Shown piece by piece: positions 38,604-47,620 of a stretch of 64,000 bases of DNA. Where the stretch lies: assembly GCA_016223165.1 (NCBI GenBank), contig JACRPO010000009.1, positions 434,001 to 498,000 on the forward strand, written 5' to 3'. This DNA is from Burkholderiales bacterium (GTDB lineage Bacteria > Pseudomonadota > Gammaproteobacteria > Burkholderiales > Burkholderiaceae_C). Position numbers and translations under genes: made by a program. The first letter of the stretch is position 1, and the number at the start of each line of letters is the position of its first letter. The notes under the pieces were generated by a model. That model saw nothing but the letters and a program-made list of their open reading frames with translations, had not been told where the DNA came from and searched no databases.

Positions 38604-41600
38604 TTGCGGCTGACACTGAGAACCAAAGCGGCCCTGCTGACGACCTCGCTCGTGCTCTGCCTCGTCGGCACGGCCGGCTGGTGGCAATACCAGCAGCTCT
38701 CGAGCGAGTACGTCGCGCTGATGCGCAAGCAGCAGCAGGCGCTCACCGACACCGCCGCGGCGGACCTGGACTACAAGCTCGGCACGCACCTGGCCGTGCT
38801 GGCCCGCGCCGCACATGGCGTCAGTGCGCAGACGCTCTCCCAGGCGGCGGCGCAGCAGCGCTTCTTCGCCGAAAGCGGGCTCAGGCCGATGTTCGATGGT
38901 GTGGCGCTGATTGCCCTGGACGGCAGCGTCATCGTCAACGACCCGCCCAACGGCAAGCCGCTGAACATCGGCGACCGCGAGTACTTCCAGCAGGCGCGCG
39001 ACGGCCTGCCCGCGGTCTCGCCGCCGCTCTTGGCGAGGTCCGTCAACCGGCCCGCGGTGCTGATGGCCGTGCCGGTCAAGGCGGCAGACGGCCGCGTGCT
39101 GGGCGTGCTCAGCGCCGGCCTGGACCTGCACCGCCCGAACGTGCTGGGCGCCCTGAGCCGCGCCGGCGCCGGCAACGGTGACGGTCGCTACTACGAGATC
39201 GTCACGCGCGGTGCCGCGCCGGTGACGGTCATGCACCCCGACCCCAGGCGGCTGCTGCAACCGGTGGCGCCGCCCGAGCCGGGCGACAGGGTCGATCGGG
39301 CCGTACGAACCGATCGCGCCGAGCAGGCCGACCTCACCACCCGGGCCACGATCGCCAGCACCGACTGGGAGCTGCGCGTGGTGCTGCCCGCCCGTGCGGC
39401 GCGCGCGCCGCTGGAGGTGGCCCGCCAGGCCCTGTGGGCGCAGCTGTTCTGGCTGGGGCTGGCCTGCGCGGCGCTGGTCTGGCTGGCCACGGGCTGGTTG
39501 ATGCGGCCGCTGGAGGCGCTGTCGGCCACGATGCGCGATGTGCGCGGCAACCCGGACCGGCCGATCCGGCTCGACATCGCCGCCGACGACGAACGCGGCG
39601 ACCTGGCGCGCGAGTTCAATGCGCTGATGCGGGAACTGCGCGACCAGCGCGACCAGATGGCCGCGGTCACCGACGCCTCGCCGCTGGGGCTGTTCCGCAG
39701 CGATGCAGACGGTCGATTGAGCTACGTCAACGAGGCCTATCTCGCGATCCACGGGCTCAGCCGCGAAGAAGCCGCCGAAGGCTGGCTGAGCCTGGTGCGC
39801 GAGGACATCCGCGAGCGGGTGCGTGAGGACTGGCGGCGCCAAGTCAGGGAGGCGGCTCCCTTGCAACTGACGCGCCAACTCCGGCGCCGCGACGGCGCCG
39901 AGGTGCTGGTCTCTCTGCGCAGCCGGCCCGTGCTGGCCGAGGGCCGCGTGGTCGGCCATGTCGGCACCGTCTCCGACATCACCGAACGCGCACGCGCCGA
40001 ACGCGCGCTGCGCACGCTCACGGCCGTCTTCGATGCCACGACCGACTATGTGGTGCAGACGGACTTCCACGGCCGGCTCATCTACCTGAATCCGGCCGGC
40101 CGCCGCCGCTGCGGCCTCGCGCCGGACGCGCCGATCGAGCACCTCACCATCGCCGATCTCAGCCCGCCGCACGCGGTCGAGCGGCACCGCCTGGAAATCG
40201 TGCCGGCCACCTTGGCCCACGGCATCTGGGTCGGCGAGACGGTGATGTGGGGCGCCGAGCGCCACGAAGTGCCGGTGAGTCACATGGTCATCGCCCACCG
40301 CGACAAACATGGCAGGGTCGAGTACTTCTCCGCCGTCATGCGCGACATCTCGCAGGCCCAGGCGGCCGAGAAGGCGCTGCGCGAAAGCGAACACCGCCTG
40401 CGCATGGTGGCCGACAACCTGCCGGTGCTGATCTCCTACCTCGACCGCGAGCTTCGATTCCGCTTCGTCAACAAGACCTATCGCGAGTGGTTCGGCGTCG
40501 ACGCCGCCGGTCAGCTCGGCATGACGGTGCGGCAGTTCTACGGCGAGCAGGCCTGGAACGCGATCGAGCCGAACATGCAGGCGGCCCTGGCCGGCCGGCA
40601 GCTCTCCTACGAGCGCGACATGGTGCGCCCGGAGTGGCGGCGGCGGGTGCATGTGACGCTCGTGCCCGACCGCAGCGAGGAAGGCGAGGGGGGTGAAGCG
40701 GGCGAGGTCGTGGGCCTGTTCACACTGATCGCCGACGTGACCTCGTTCCGCGCCGCCGAGCAGGCGCTGCAGGAGAGCGAGGCGCGGCTGCGCACGGTGG
40801 CCGACGCGCTGCCGATGCGCGTGGCCTATGTCGATGCCGAAGAGCGCTACCGCTTCAACAACCTCGCCTACGAGCGCGACTTTTCCAAGCCGCGCGAGGC
40901 CTTCCACGGCCACACCATGCGCGAGGTGATGAGCGAGGCGGCCTATCGGGCGGCCGAGCCGCACATTCGCCGCGCCCTGGCCGGCGAGCCGACCACCTTC
41001 CAGAGCGAGATCGCGCGCGGCGACGGCTTCGCCTGGCACGAAGCGCACTATGTGCCGCAGTTCGCTGCCGACGGCAGCACGGTGCTCGGCTTCCACGTCG
41101 TCGTCACCGACATCACGCGCCAGAAGGTCGAGGAGCGGCGCCTGGTCGAGCTGGCCCGGGTGGACACCTTGACCGGGGTCGTCAACCGCGCCGGCTTCGA
41201 GCTCCGCCTGGCCGAGGCGATGGAGCGCAGCCGCGCCACCGCGGCGCTGATGGCGCTGATGTACCTGGACATCGACGGCTTCAAGCAGATCAACGACCGG
41301 CTCGGGCATGGCACCGGCGACGTGCTGCTCAGGGCCTTCGCGGGCCGGCTGGTCCAGACCCTGCGCTCCACCGACACGGTGGCGCGACTGGGCGGCGACG
41401 AGTTCACCGTCATCATGGAGGGCCTGCCGCGCGCCGAGGTGGCCGCGGCCGTCGCGGCGAAGATCGTCGCCGCGATGGGCCAGCCGTTCACGCTCGACGA
41501 GCAGTCGGTGCGCGTGACGACGAGCATCGGCCTCGCCTTCTTCCAGGGCGGCGCAGCCACCGCCGCCGAACTGGTCAAGCAGGCCGACCAGATGCTCTAC

Positions 41601-41669
41601 GAAGCCAAGGCGGCGGGCCGCAACAACTTCCAGGTCAACCTGCGCCTGATCGAGGGCGGCCGCACCTGA
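38604..41669 (+). CDS. Membrane diguanylate cyclase with dCache, HAMP, four PAS domains and GGDEF
   Basis: A 1021-residue sensor that should make cyclic di-GMP. A first transmembrane helix (about 9-27) is followed by a periplasmic Cache-type sensor (to about 270), a second helix (LFWLGLACAALVWLATGWLM) and a HAMP linker. Four PAS repeats follow in series (starts near 350, 470, 590 and 720), joined by coiled coils such as AEKALRESEHRLRMVADNLP. The GGDEF is intact (RLGGDEFTVIMEGL, 930-934), with an RSTD inhibitory site five residues before it. There is no EAL domain. The start is a TTG at 38604, eight bases after GGAGG. It is monocistronic. Confidence 0.92.
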   Translation: MRLTLRTKAALLTTSLVLCLVGTAGWWQYQQLSSEYVALMRKQQQALTDTAAADLDYKLGTHLAVLARAAHGVSAQTLSQAAAQQRFFAESGLRPMFDGVALIALDGSVIVNDPPNGKPLNIGDREYFQQARDGLPAVSPPLLARSVNRPAVLMAVPVKAADGRVLGVLSAGLDLHRPNVLGALSRAGAGNGDGRYYEIVTRGAAPVTVMHPDPRRLLQPVAPPEPGDRVDRAVRTDRAEQADLTTRATIASTDWELRVVLPARAARAPLEVARQALWAQLFWLGLACAALVWLATGWLMRPLEALSATMRDVRGNPDRPIRLDIAADDERGDLAREFNALMRELRDQRDQMAAVTDASPLGLFRSDADGRLSYVNEAYLAIHGLSREEAAEGWLSLVREDIRERVREDWRRQVREAAPLQLTRQLRRRDGAEVLVSLRSRPVLAEGRVVGHVGTVSDITERARAERALRTLTAVFDATTDYVVQTDFHGRLIYLNPAGRRRCGLAPDAPIEHLTIADLSPPHAVERHRLEIVPATLAHGIWVGETVMWGAERHEVPVSHMVIAHRDKHGRVEYFSAVMRDISQAQAAEKALRESEHRLRMVADNLPVLISYLDRELRFRFVNKTYREWFGVDAAGQLGMTVRQFYGEQAWNAIEPNMQAALAGRQLSYERDMVRPEWRRRVHVTLVPDRSEEGEGGEAGEVVGLFTLIADVTSFRAAEQALQESEARLRTVADALPMRVAYVDAEERYRFNNLAYERDFSKPREAFHGHTMREVMSEAAYRAAEPHIRRALAGEPTTFQSEIARGDGFAWHEAHYVPQFAADGSTVLGFHVVVTDITRQKVEERRLVELARVDTLTGVVNRAGFELRLAEAMERSRATAALMALMYLDIDGFKQINDRLGHGTGDVLLRAFAGRLVQTLRSTDTVARLGGDEFTVIMEGLPRAEVAAAVAAKIVAAMGQPFTLDEQSVRVTTSIGLAFFQGGAATAAELVKQADQMLYEAKAAGRNNFQVNLRLIEGGRT

Positions 41670-41735
41670 TTGATTTGAGTCGGTGGTCCGGGTCGCCCGT
41701 TTCCACGCTCTCGCAAGCGACTCCGGCCGGGCACA

Positions 41736-42266
41736 TCACCGGCCCGAAGCCCCGCCCGCGTCACCGCCGTAGATGACCACGGCCTGCACCCACTCGAGGT
41801 CGGTGCGCTCCTTCAGGCGGTTGAACAGCGCGATGAATTCCTTCGGCGACGAAGCGAGCACGACGTAGGTGTTCGGGTTCGTGATCTTCGCGAGCCCGGG
41901 ATAGCCGGCCGCATCGATGCCGGCCGGCAGGCCTTCGCCCTTCGGCTGGAACGTGATCTCGCCGGTCAGGTAGCCGCGCACCTGCAACGCGTGGTTGAAG
42001 ATCACGCCGAGGTTGCGCGGGCCGATCGGCGCGCTCTCGCCGGCGCTCGAAAGCCGGTGCTGGACACCGGGCGTGCCCGGCTTCACGCTCGGGGTGGCAC
42101 GCAGCGTGGGGTAGATCTCCAGCGCCTGCCCCCGGTCCTGGATGACCATGGCCGCGTCGGCGATCACGGCCGGCTTGGCGCGGGCGGCGGGAACGATCTG
42201 TGCATCCGTGGGCATGGTGCAACCGAGCAGGGCGGCCGCCACGACGATGAGCAATGCGGATTTCAT
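41736..42266 (-). CDS. Small lipoprotein downstream of a subtilase, possible protease chaperone/inhibitor
   Basis: A 176-residue predicted lipoprotein (MKSALLIVVAAALLGCTMPT, lipobox LLGC). The C-terminal half has YVVLASSPKEFIALFNRLKE and LEWVQAVVIYGGDAG, resembling a small alpha/beta domain; the middle has RNLGVIFNHALQVRGYLTG. It begins 10 bp after the stop of a secreted subtilase with a P-domain. In Aeromonas the P-domain protease ASP is followed by its own external chaperone, ORF2; the arrangement here is similar, but the sequence match to ORF2 was not checked. Confidence 0.7.
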   Translation of the reverse strand: MKSALLIVVAAALLGCTMPTDAQIVPAARAKPAVIADAAMVIQDRGQALEIYPTLRATPSVKPGTPGVQHRLSSAGESAPIGPRNLGVIFNHALQVRGYLTGEITFQPKGEGLPAGIDAAGYPGLAKITNPNTYVVLASSPKEFIALFNRLKERTDLEWVQAVVIYGGDAGGASGR

Positions 42267-42276
42267 GAGGGCTCCT

Positions 42277-44361
42277 TCAGCGGCCGACGAACAGGAAGGT
42301 CTGCGGCTGCGTCGCCGACAGCAGCGTCTGTCCCGAGCAGAAATTGAAGTAGGTGATCTTCCAGCTTCCATTGACGGGCTCGCCGTAGAACGCGTTCGAA
42401 AGCATCCTCGTGCCTGTCGCCGAGGTCTGGGCAAATCCGTTGGCAGCGTGCAGAAGGATCGACTTGGTTCCCGAAGGCGACACAACCTCGATCTGATTGC
42501 ACGCGAGGGACGGCGTCGCCGCGATGTTGGGGAAGACGATGACCTGCTCGACCGTCGTGAACGGCTCGTCGACGGCCGCCGTGATCACGTAGCCGCTGGT
42601 GGACAGCGCCGGAACGGTGACGCCCGCGCGCGGCGTCGTCGAATAGCTGTCTGATGTCTTCGAGGCCGGCAGGTAGCTCGTGTAGCTCCTGGCCATGTCG
42701 ACCGCCGCGGCGGCGTCGACGGCCCCGAACCCGTACGAGTTCGAGAACCAGTGGCCGGCGGCGTTCCTGACCCAGCCCTGCTCGAGCGTGATCGCCGCAC
42801 CGACGACGACTTCCGTGGACGTCACGCTCGCCAACTCCGGGTCGATCCTCCTGGCCGTCTTGGCGAGGATGAACTTGACGTCGCGTGCGCTCAGCCTCGG
42901 GTTGGCCTCGAGCATCAGTGCCACGGTGGCGGCGGCATTCGGCGCCGCGGAACTCGTCCCGTTCATCTGCGCGGTGTATTGGCAGTTGAGCGCCAGGCGG
43001 TTGTTGCCGGTCACCAGCGCATTGGCCACATCGGGCGCCTTGTTCCGATTTGCACAGCCGGCCCTCGCGGTCGTCACGATCGCCGGCTTGACCATGACGG
43101 CCGGGTCGGCAAATCCCGACACGTCGTAGTACGTGGAGTCGAATCCGAACTCGCCGCCCGGCGCCGACACCCACAGCGACGAGGCCGTCGTCGAATAGCT
43201 CGAGCGCTTCCCTTCGGCGTTGATCGCGCCCACGATGATCGGCGTCGTGCCACCGAGTCGCGTATCCTGGGCCGGGTTGCCACAGCTGACCCCGTACTGG
43301 TTCGCGACGGCACAGAGTGCCGGATCGGCGCCCGCGAACCCCTTGAAGGTGTTGCCCGCCGAGTTCACCAGGATCGCGCCGAGGCCGCCGCGCAACGAGT
43401 TGAGGTTTCCGTTGGCGTTGACGATCGCCTGATCGAATGGCGCGAGGGCCGGGGTGGGCTCGCCGAAGCTGGCGTTGAAGATCGCGTTGTCGGCGGAGAT
43501 CGCCATGCCACCCATCGCGGCAGCGTAGTTCGAGACCGAGTAGCTCTCGAGCAGGTTGTAGCCGCGCAGCCGCGCGCCGTAGGCGACCCCGCGCCCACCC
43601 TTGCCGTTGAACGCGACCGAGCCGATGATCCCGGCCACCTGGGTCCCGTGATCCGTGCCGCTGCCCGCCGGCGACGGGTCGCCGGTGCCGGTCAGGAAGT
43701 TGTACGAGGCCGCCGCGTCCACGTTCGTGGCAAGGTCCTCATGCCCGATCTCGAGGCCCGTGTCGACGACCGCCACCTTGATGCCTTTGCCGGAGTAGCC
43801 CGCCGCCCAGGCGCCGGCGACATTCATGTCGTTGCCGGCCGTCGGCAGCACCGACGAGAACGCCGAGGCACCGTCGTTGCGGATGTGCCACTGGTTGGCC
43901 AGCAACGGGTCGGTGTTCAGTGCCACGGTCACGGTGGCGCTGGTCGCTGCCGCCCGGCCATTGGAGACGGACACGGTGAACGTGTCCTGGCCGGCGCTCG
44001 GGTTGCCGCTGACCGAGTAGGTGAAGTTGCCGCTGTTCGCATCGACCGCGACGGTGCCGACGCTCGGCGCGGTGGTCACGGTGTAAGTCAGCGGCAGCCC
44101 CTGCGGGTCCGACGCGACAACCTTGCCGGTGACCGACGACGGCGCCACTCCCAGCACGTCGAGCGCCACCGAACCCGCCTGTGTCGTTGGCGGCTTGGCT
44201 GCGGCCGCAGGCGCGTCACCCCCACCGCCGCCGCCGCAGGCGAACAACATGAAGCCGCTGGCGACGAGCGCCAGCAGGCCAGGCCCGAACGCTCCGCGGC
44301 GAGTGGCCGCAAGTGCAACTGCCGTCGGCGGCGCAGTCGCGTCGCCCTCGTGTGATCTCAT
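42277..44361 (-). CDS. Secreted subtilase (peptidase S8) lipoprotein with P/Homo B domain
   Basis: A 694-residue serine protease. A lipobox is followed by poly-Gly (FMLFACGGGGGG), then a cadherin-like or Ig-like domain (about 60-148, ending NGRAAATSATVTVAL). The S8 catalytic triad is Asp200 (VAVVDTGLEIGHE), His238 (GTDHGTQVAG) and Ser470 (MNGTSSAAP). The C-terminal 105 residues resemble a proprotein-convertase P domain (NGSWKITYFNFCSG). Length and layout match secreted kexin-like proteases of Proteobacteria. The ATG at 44361 is the start nearest the leader. It is probably co-transcribed with the lipoprotein downstream. Confidence 0.9.
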   Translation of the reverse strand: MRSHEGDATAPPTAVALAATRRGAFGPGLLALVASGFMLFACGGGGGGDAPAAAAKPPTTQAGSVALDVLGVAPSSVTGKVVASDPQGLPLTYTVTTAPSVGTVAVDANSGNFTYSVSGNPSAGQDTFTVSVSNGRAAATSATVTVALNTDPLLANQWHIRNDGASAFSSVLPTAGNDMNVAGAWAAGYSGKGIKVAVVDTGLEIGHEDLATNVDAAASYNFLTGTGDPSPAGSGTDHGTQVAGIIGSVAFNGKGGRGVAYGARLRGYNLLESYSVSNYAAAMGGMAISADNAIFNASFGEPTPALAPFDQAIVNANGNLNSLRGGLGAILVNSAGNTFKGFAGADPALCAVANQYGVSCGNPAQDTRLGGTTPIIVGAINAEGKRSSYSTTASSLWVSAPGGEFGFDSTYYDVSGFADPAVMVKPAIVTTARAGCANRNKAPDVANALVTGNNRLALNCQYTAQMNGTSSAAPNAAATVALMLEANPRLSARDVKFILAKTARRIDPELASVTSTEVVVGAAITLEQGWVRNAAGHWFSNSYGFGAVDAAAAVDMARSYTSYLPASKTSDSYSTTPRAGVTVPALSTSGYVITAAVDEPFTTVEQVIVFPNIAATPSLACNQIEVVSPSGTKSILLHAANGFAQTSATGTRMLSNAFYGEPVNGSWKITYFNFCSGQTLLSATQPQTFLFVGR

Positions 44362-44790
44362 GGCCGTTCCCTCCTCAGCCGGCGATCCGAAGCGTCGCCG
44401 TGAGATGAAGGTTGCGACCGCACCGTTAGGCAACCGCTAGGAATGCGCGACGCAAGGCCACGGCAACATCCTCCGGACGACGGAGGTCCGCCGGGCGAGT
44501 TCCGGGTGACGGCGGGCGGATTCATGCGACATCGGGCGACGCCGCGCGGTGGAAACGGGCCGTCGAGCGACGCATCCACTCAACCGCGGGATGCCCCGGG
44601 TACCGGCCCATCCATTTGTCCGCATATGATGAGACTGCCTGGGGTCGGGGCCGTGCTGCGGCCTGCTCCTGGCGTGTGCGAAGGACTTGTTCTTGTACGG
44701 GGCGGCCGCGCATGGCGCGGTGCCCCGTCCTTTTTTGAGTCCGCGTGCAGCAGCCCTCCCGTGTGTCCGCGGACCTCTATGATTTCCCGC
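44362..44790. other. Divergent intergenic region between subtilase and MarR genes
   Basis: 429 bp without a supported gene. The short direct pair CGTTAGGCAACCGCTAGG (44422-44439) and the less GC-rich stretch around CCATTTGTCCGCATATGATG (44609-44628) are the only distinctive features and may belong to promoters. The MarR start may be 12 bp earlier, at 44779. Confidence 0.5.
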
Positions 44791-45345
44791 ATGCCAGCCC
44801 GAAAAACGGCCGCGGCCGCCGTGCCGCCCAAGGCCACCGCCGGCAACGCCACTGACGCAGGCGCCCCCTCCGAACGAGCCGCGCACGCCGAAGCGTCGGT
44901 GCGCGTGCTGCGCCGCTTCCGCAGCGTCTTCAACGCCGTCAAGACGCACTTCCAGCAGGTCGAGAAGACGGCGGGCGTCGGCGGCGCGCAGGTGTGGGCG
45001 CTGAGCCTCGTGCGCGGCGAGCCGGGCATCGGCATCGGCGCGCTTGCACGGGCGATGGACGTGCACCAGACCACGGCCAGCAACCTGGTGCGCGCGCTCG
45101 TCGAGCAGGGCCTGGCCGAGTCGCACCGCAGCGGCATCGACCGGCGGACCGCGCAGCTGAAGGTCACGCGCGCGGGCATGCGGCTGCTCGAGCGCGCACC
45201 GGGCCCGTTCGCGGGCGTGCTGCCCGAGGCACTGCAGCGCCTGGACGAGGCCACGCTGAAGCGGCTGGATGCCGACCTGGCGGCACTGCTGAAGCTGCTG
45301 CAGACGGACAAGCGCGCCGAGCACATCCCGCTGGCCGAGATGTGA
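44791..45345 (+). CDS. MarR-family winged-helix transcriptional regulator
   Basis: A 184-residue regulator. After a flexible Ala-rich N-terminus of about 35 residues, the winged helix is clear: VRVLRRFRSVFNAVKTHFQQ, RGEPGIGIGALARAMDVHQTTAS (recognition helix following) and GIDRRTAQLKVTRAGMRLLE (wing). It ends with a dimerisation helix (LKRLDADLAALLKLLQTD). An earlier ATG (44779) in the same frame is possible. It lies upstream of and co-directional with the ClC gene, 65 bp apart, so it may control chloride transport, or be monocistronic and autoregulated. Confidence 0.88.
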   Translation: MPARKTAAAAVPPKATAGNATDAGAPSERAAHAEASVRVLRRFRSVFNAVKTHFQQVEKTAGVGGAQVWALSLVRGEPGIGIGALARAMDVHQTTASNLVRALVEQGLAESHRSGIDRRTAQLKVTRAGMRLLERAPGPFAGVLPEALQRLDEATLKRLDADLAALLKLLQTDKRAEHIPLAEM

Positions 45346-45410
45346 GTACGTGAGCACCGGGGCGCCGGCAGGCGGCGCGCCGGTGCCCCGCGCTGCCGCC
45401 GGCGCGTTGC

Positions 45411-46871
45411 ATGGATGCAAATAGAATGCCGCCGATGCACTGGCCGCACCGGCTGCGCTCGCTGATGGCTCGCCTCGCCAGGCCGGTGGCGCCGGGCGCC
45501 GGCCCGGCGGCCGCCGTCGCGGCGCCGCCGCCACCCGGTGAACCCGGCCCGAACCCCTGGCCGGCGCTGCTGCGCGAGGTGTCTGCCGGGCATCCGTGGC
45601 TGGACCGCGGTGTCGTGCTGGCCTTCGCCGCCTTCGCCGGCCTCGCGGTGGTGGGATTCACCTACCTGTCGGAGCTCGCGACGCATGCGCATGCGGGCCT
45701 GCGCCAGGCCGCCGACTGGGCGCCCCTTGCGCTGCTGCTGTGGACACCGGCGCTGACGGTGCTCGTGCTGTGGTGGATGCGGCGCTTCGCGCCCGGTTCG
45801 TTCGGCTCCGGCATCCCGCAGGTGATGCGCGCCGTCGAGGACGACGTCGCGCCCGGGCAGCGCCGCTGGCTCGTCTCGCCCGCTCTTTCGCTGCACAAGA
45901 TCGGGCTCGTCTCCGCGGGCCTGCTGGCGGGGCTGTCGATCGGCCGCGAAGGGCCGACCGTGCAGGTGGGTGCGGGCATCATGGTGGCAGCGCGGCGCTG
46001 GCTGTCGCCGCGCTCGCGCATCGACGAACATGACCTGATGGTCGCAGGGGCAGCCGCCGGCATTGCCGCCGCGTTCAATACGCCGCTCGGCGGCATCGTC
46101 TTCGGGCTCGAGCAGCTGACGCGCCGTCGCGGCCTGCAGCACAGCACGCTGGCCATCGCCGCCATCGTGCTCGCCGGGCTGGTGGCGGTGGCCTTCTTCG
46201 GCAACGCCACCTACTTCGGGCGGCTGCGCGTGCAGACGCTGGGCTGGTCGCTGCTGGCGCCGGGGCTGCTCGTGGCGCTGGCGAGCGGGCTGGCCGGCGG
46301 CCTCTTCGCCCGGCTCATGGTGATCTCGGCGCAGAACCTGCCCGGCCGCCTCGGCCGCTGGCGCGTGGGGCACCCCTACCGCTTCGCAGCAGGATGCGCC
46401 CTTGCCGTCGCGCTCATCGGCCTCGTCACCGCCGGGCAGACCTCCGGTGCCGGCTATGCGCCCACGCGCGGCCTGCTCGAGGGCCAGGCGGACCTGCCCG
46501 GTGTCTACACGGTGCTGAAGTTCTGCGCCACTTGGCTCTCGGCCTGGACGGGCGTGCCGGCCGGTGTCTTCGCGCCATCGCTGGCCATCGGCGCGGGCAT
46601 CGGCCACGACGTCGCGACCCTGGCTGATGTCGGCCGCGAAGCGGCGATTCCGCTCATCGCGCTCGGCATGGCCGGCTTCCTCGCGGCGACGACGCAGGCG
46701 CCGATCACCTCCTTCATCATCGTGATGGAGATGGTGTCGGGCCAGGCGATGGTGCTGAGCCTGATGGCCTGCACGATGGTGGCCGCCGGCGTTTCACGCC
46801 TGGTGTCGCCACCGATGTACGACGGGCTCGCGGCCGCGCTGCCGGTGCCGCCGGCCGGGCCGTTGAAGTGA
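45411..46871 (+). CDS. ClC-family chloride channel/transporter
   Basis: A 486-residue integral membrane protein with the full ClC signature set: GSGIPQ (132-137), GREGPTVQVG (178-187, gating Glu180), FNTPLGGIVFGLEQ and the GVPAGVFAPSLAIGAGIG helix. It moves Cl- across the inner membrane. At the position of the internal proton glutamate (second Glu of the IIEEM segment in E. coli ClcA) the sequence has LEQL, i.e. a Gln. This hints at chloride movement less coupled to protons than in ClcA. There are no CBS domains. The N-terminus is an unusually long proline/alanine-rich cytosolic stretch of about 50 residues. The ATG at 45411 is used. Confidence 0.92.
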   Translation: MDANRMPPMHWPHRLRSLMARLARPVAPGAGPAAAVAAPPPPGEPGPNPWPALLREVSAGHPWLDRGVVLAFAAFAGLAVVGFTYLSELATHAHAGLRQAADWAPLALLLWTPALTVLVLWWMRRFAPGSFGSGIPQVMRAVEDDVAPGQRRWLVSPALSLHKIGLVSAGLLAGLSIGREGPTVQVGAGIMVAARRWLSPRSRIDEHDLMVAGAAAGIAAAFNTPLGGIVFGLEQLTRRRGLQHSTLAIAAIVLAGLVAVAFFGNATYFGRLRVQTLGWSLLAPGLLVALASGLAGGLFARLMVISAQNLPGRLGRWRVGHPYRFAAGCALAVALIGLVTAGQTSGAGYAPTRGLLEGQADLPGVYTVLKFCATWLSAWTGVPAGVFAPSLAIGAGIGHDVATLADVGREAAIPLIALGMAGFLAATTQAPITSFIIVMEMVSGQAMVLSLMACTMVAAGVSRLVSPPMYDGLAAALPVPPAGPLK

Positions 46872-46913
46872 CCAGGAGGGCGCTGCCGCAGCCCTCGAGG
46901 TTCTCGCAGCCTG

Positions 46914-47501
46914 TCAGGGCTTCGCCGCCGGGCGCAGATCGGCGCGGCGATTCTGCGACCACGAAGCCTCCTCGTGACCCTCGGCGCGCGGCCGCTCCTC
47001 GCCGAAGCTGACCGCCTCAACCTGGTTGTCGCGCACGCCGTAGGTGCGCAGCGCCCGCACCACCGCCTCGGCCCGCTTCTGGCCGAGCGCGAGGTTGTAC
47101 TCATGGCTGCCGCGCTCGTCGGCATGGCCTTCGACGCGCAGCACCGCCGCCGGCGCCGCGCTCAGGTAGCGGCCGAGCTTCTCGATGGTGGGCAGGTACT
47201 CGGAGGCGATCACGTACTCGTCGAAGGCGAAGAAGATGCTCGCCTCGCCCGGCGCCGCACTCGCCGAAGGCAGCGCGGCGCCGCGGTTCGCGTCGTTCGG
47301 CGCCACGGCTGCCGGATTGGCCGACATCGCCTGGGGAGGCGCGACCGGCGGTGGCGGCGGCGCCGTCGAAACGGGCTGCGCGGCCGCTGTCGGTGCCTGC
47401 GGCGGCGGGCTGGAGCAGGCGACGAGCGCGAGCCCTGCTGCGAGGCCGAGCACGAGCCGGCCGCGAAAAGTGGTTCCGGCGCGCGGGCAGTGAGCGTTCA
47501 T
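46914..47501 (-). CDS. OmpA/Pal-like peptidoglycan-associated lipoprotein
   Basis: A 195-residue lipoprotein (lipobox LALVACSS) with a Pro/Ala-rich tether of about 45 residues and a C-terminal OmpA-like peptidoglycan-binding domain. Visible segments are IFFAFDEYVIASEYLPTIEK, VLRVEGHADERGSHEYNLAL, RAEAVVRALRTYGV, and the diaminopimelate-binding Arg region QNRRADL. It is not next to tolB or ybgF, so it is likely a Pal paralogue, not the Tol-complex Pal. The ATG at 47501 has GAAGGAGAG. It is convergent with the ClC gene and 119 bp from the OMP gene upstream. Confidence 0.92.
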   Translation of the reverse strand: MNAHCPRAGTTFRGRLVLGLAAGLALVACSSPPPQAPTAAAQPVSTAPPPPPVAPPQAMSANPAAVAPNDANRGAALPSASAAPGEASIFFAFDEYVIASEYLPTIEKLGRYLSAAPAAVLRVEGHADERGSHEYNLALGQKRAEAVVRALRTYGVRDNQVEAVSFGEERPRAEGHEEASWSQNRRADLRPAAKP

Positions 47502-47620
47502 GGCATCTCTCCTTCTTCGGGTGGTTCGGCGGCAGAGCGCCGGACGGATGCAATTCTACAAATGCATCGCGCCGAGGACTCGAAAGCCTGGCGAGCGCCG
47601 GGCTGCCCGCGCCGGCTTGC

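Noticed and set aside
46914..47501. The Tol-Pal complex gene pal
   Set aside because: No tolQRAB or cpoB neighbours. A stand-alone OmpA-like lipoprotein is the safer call.
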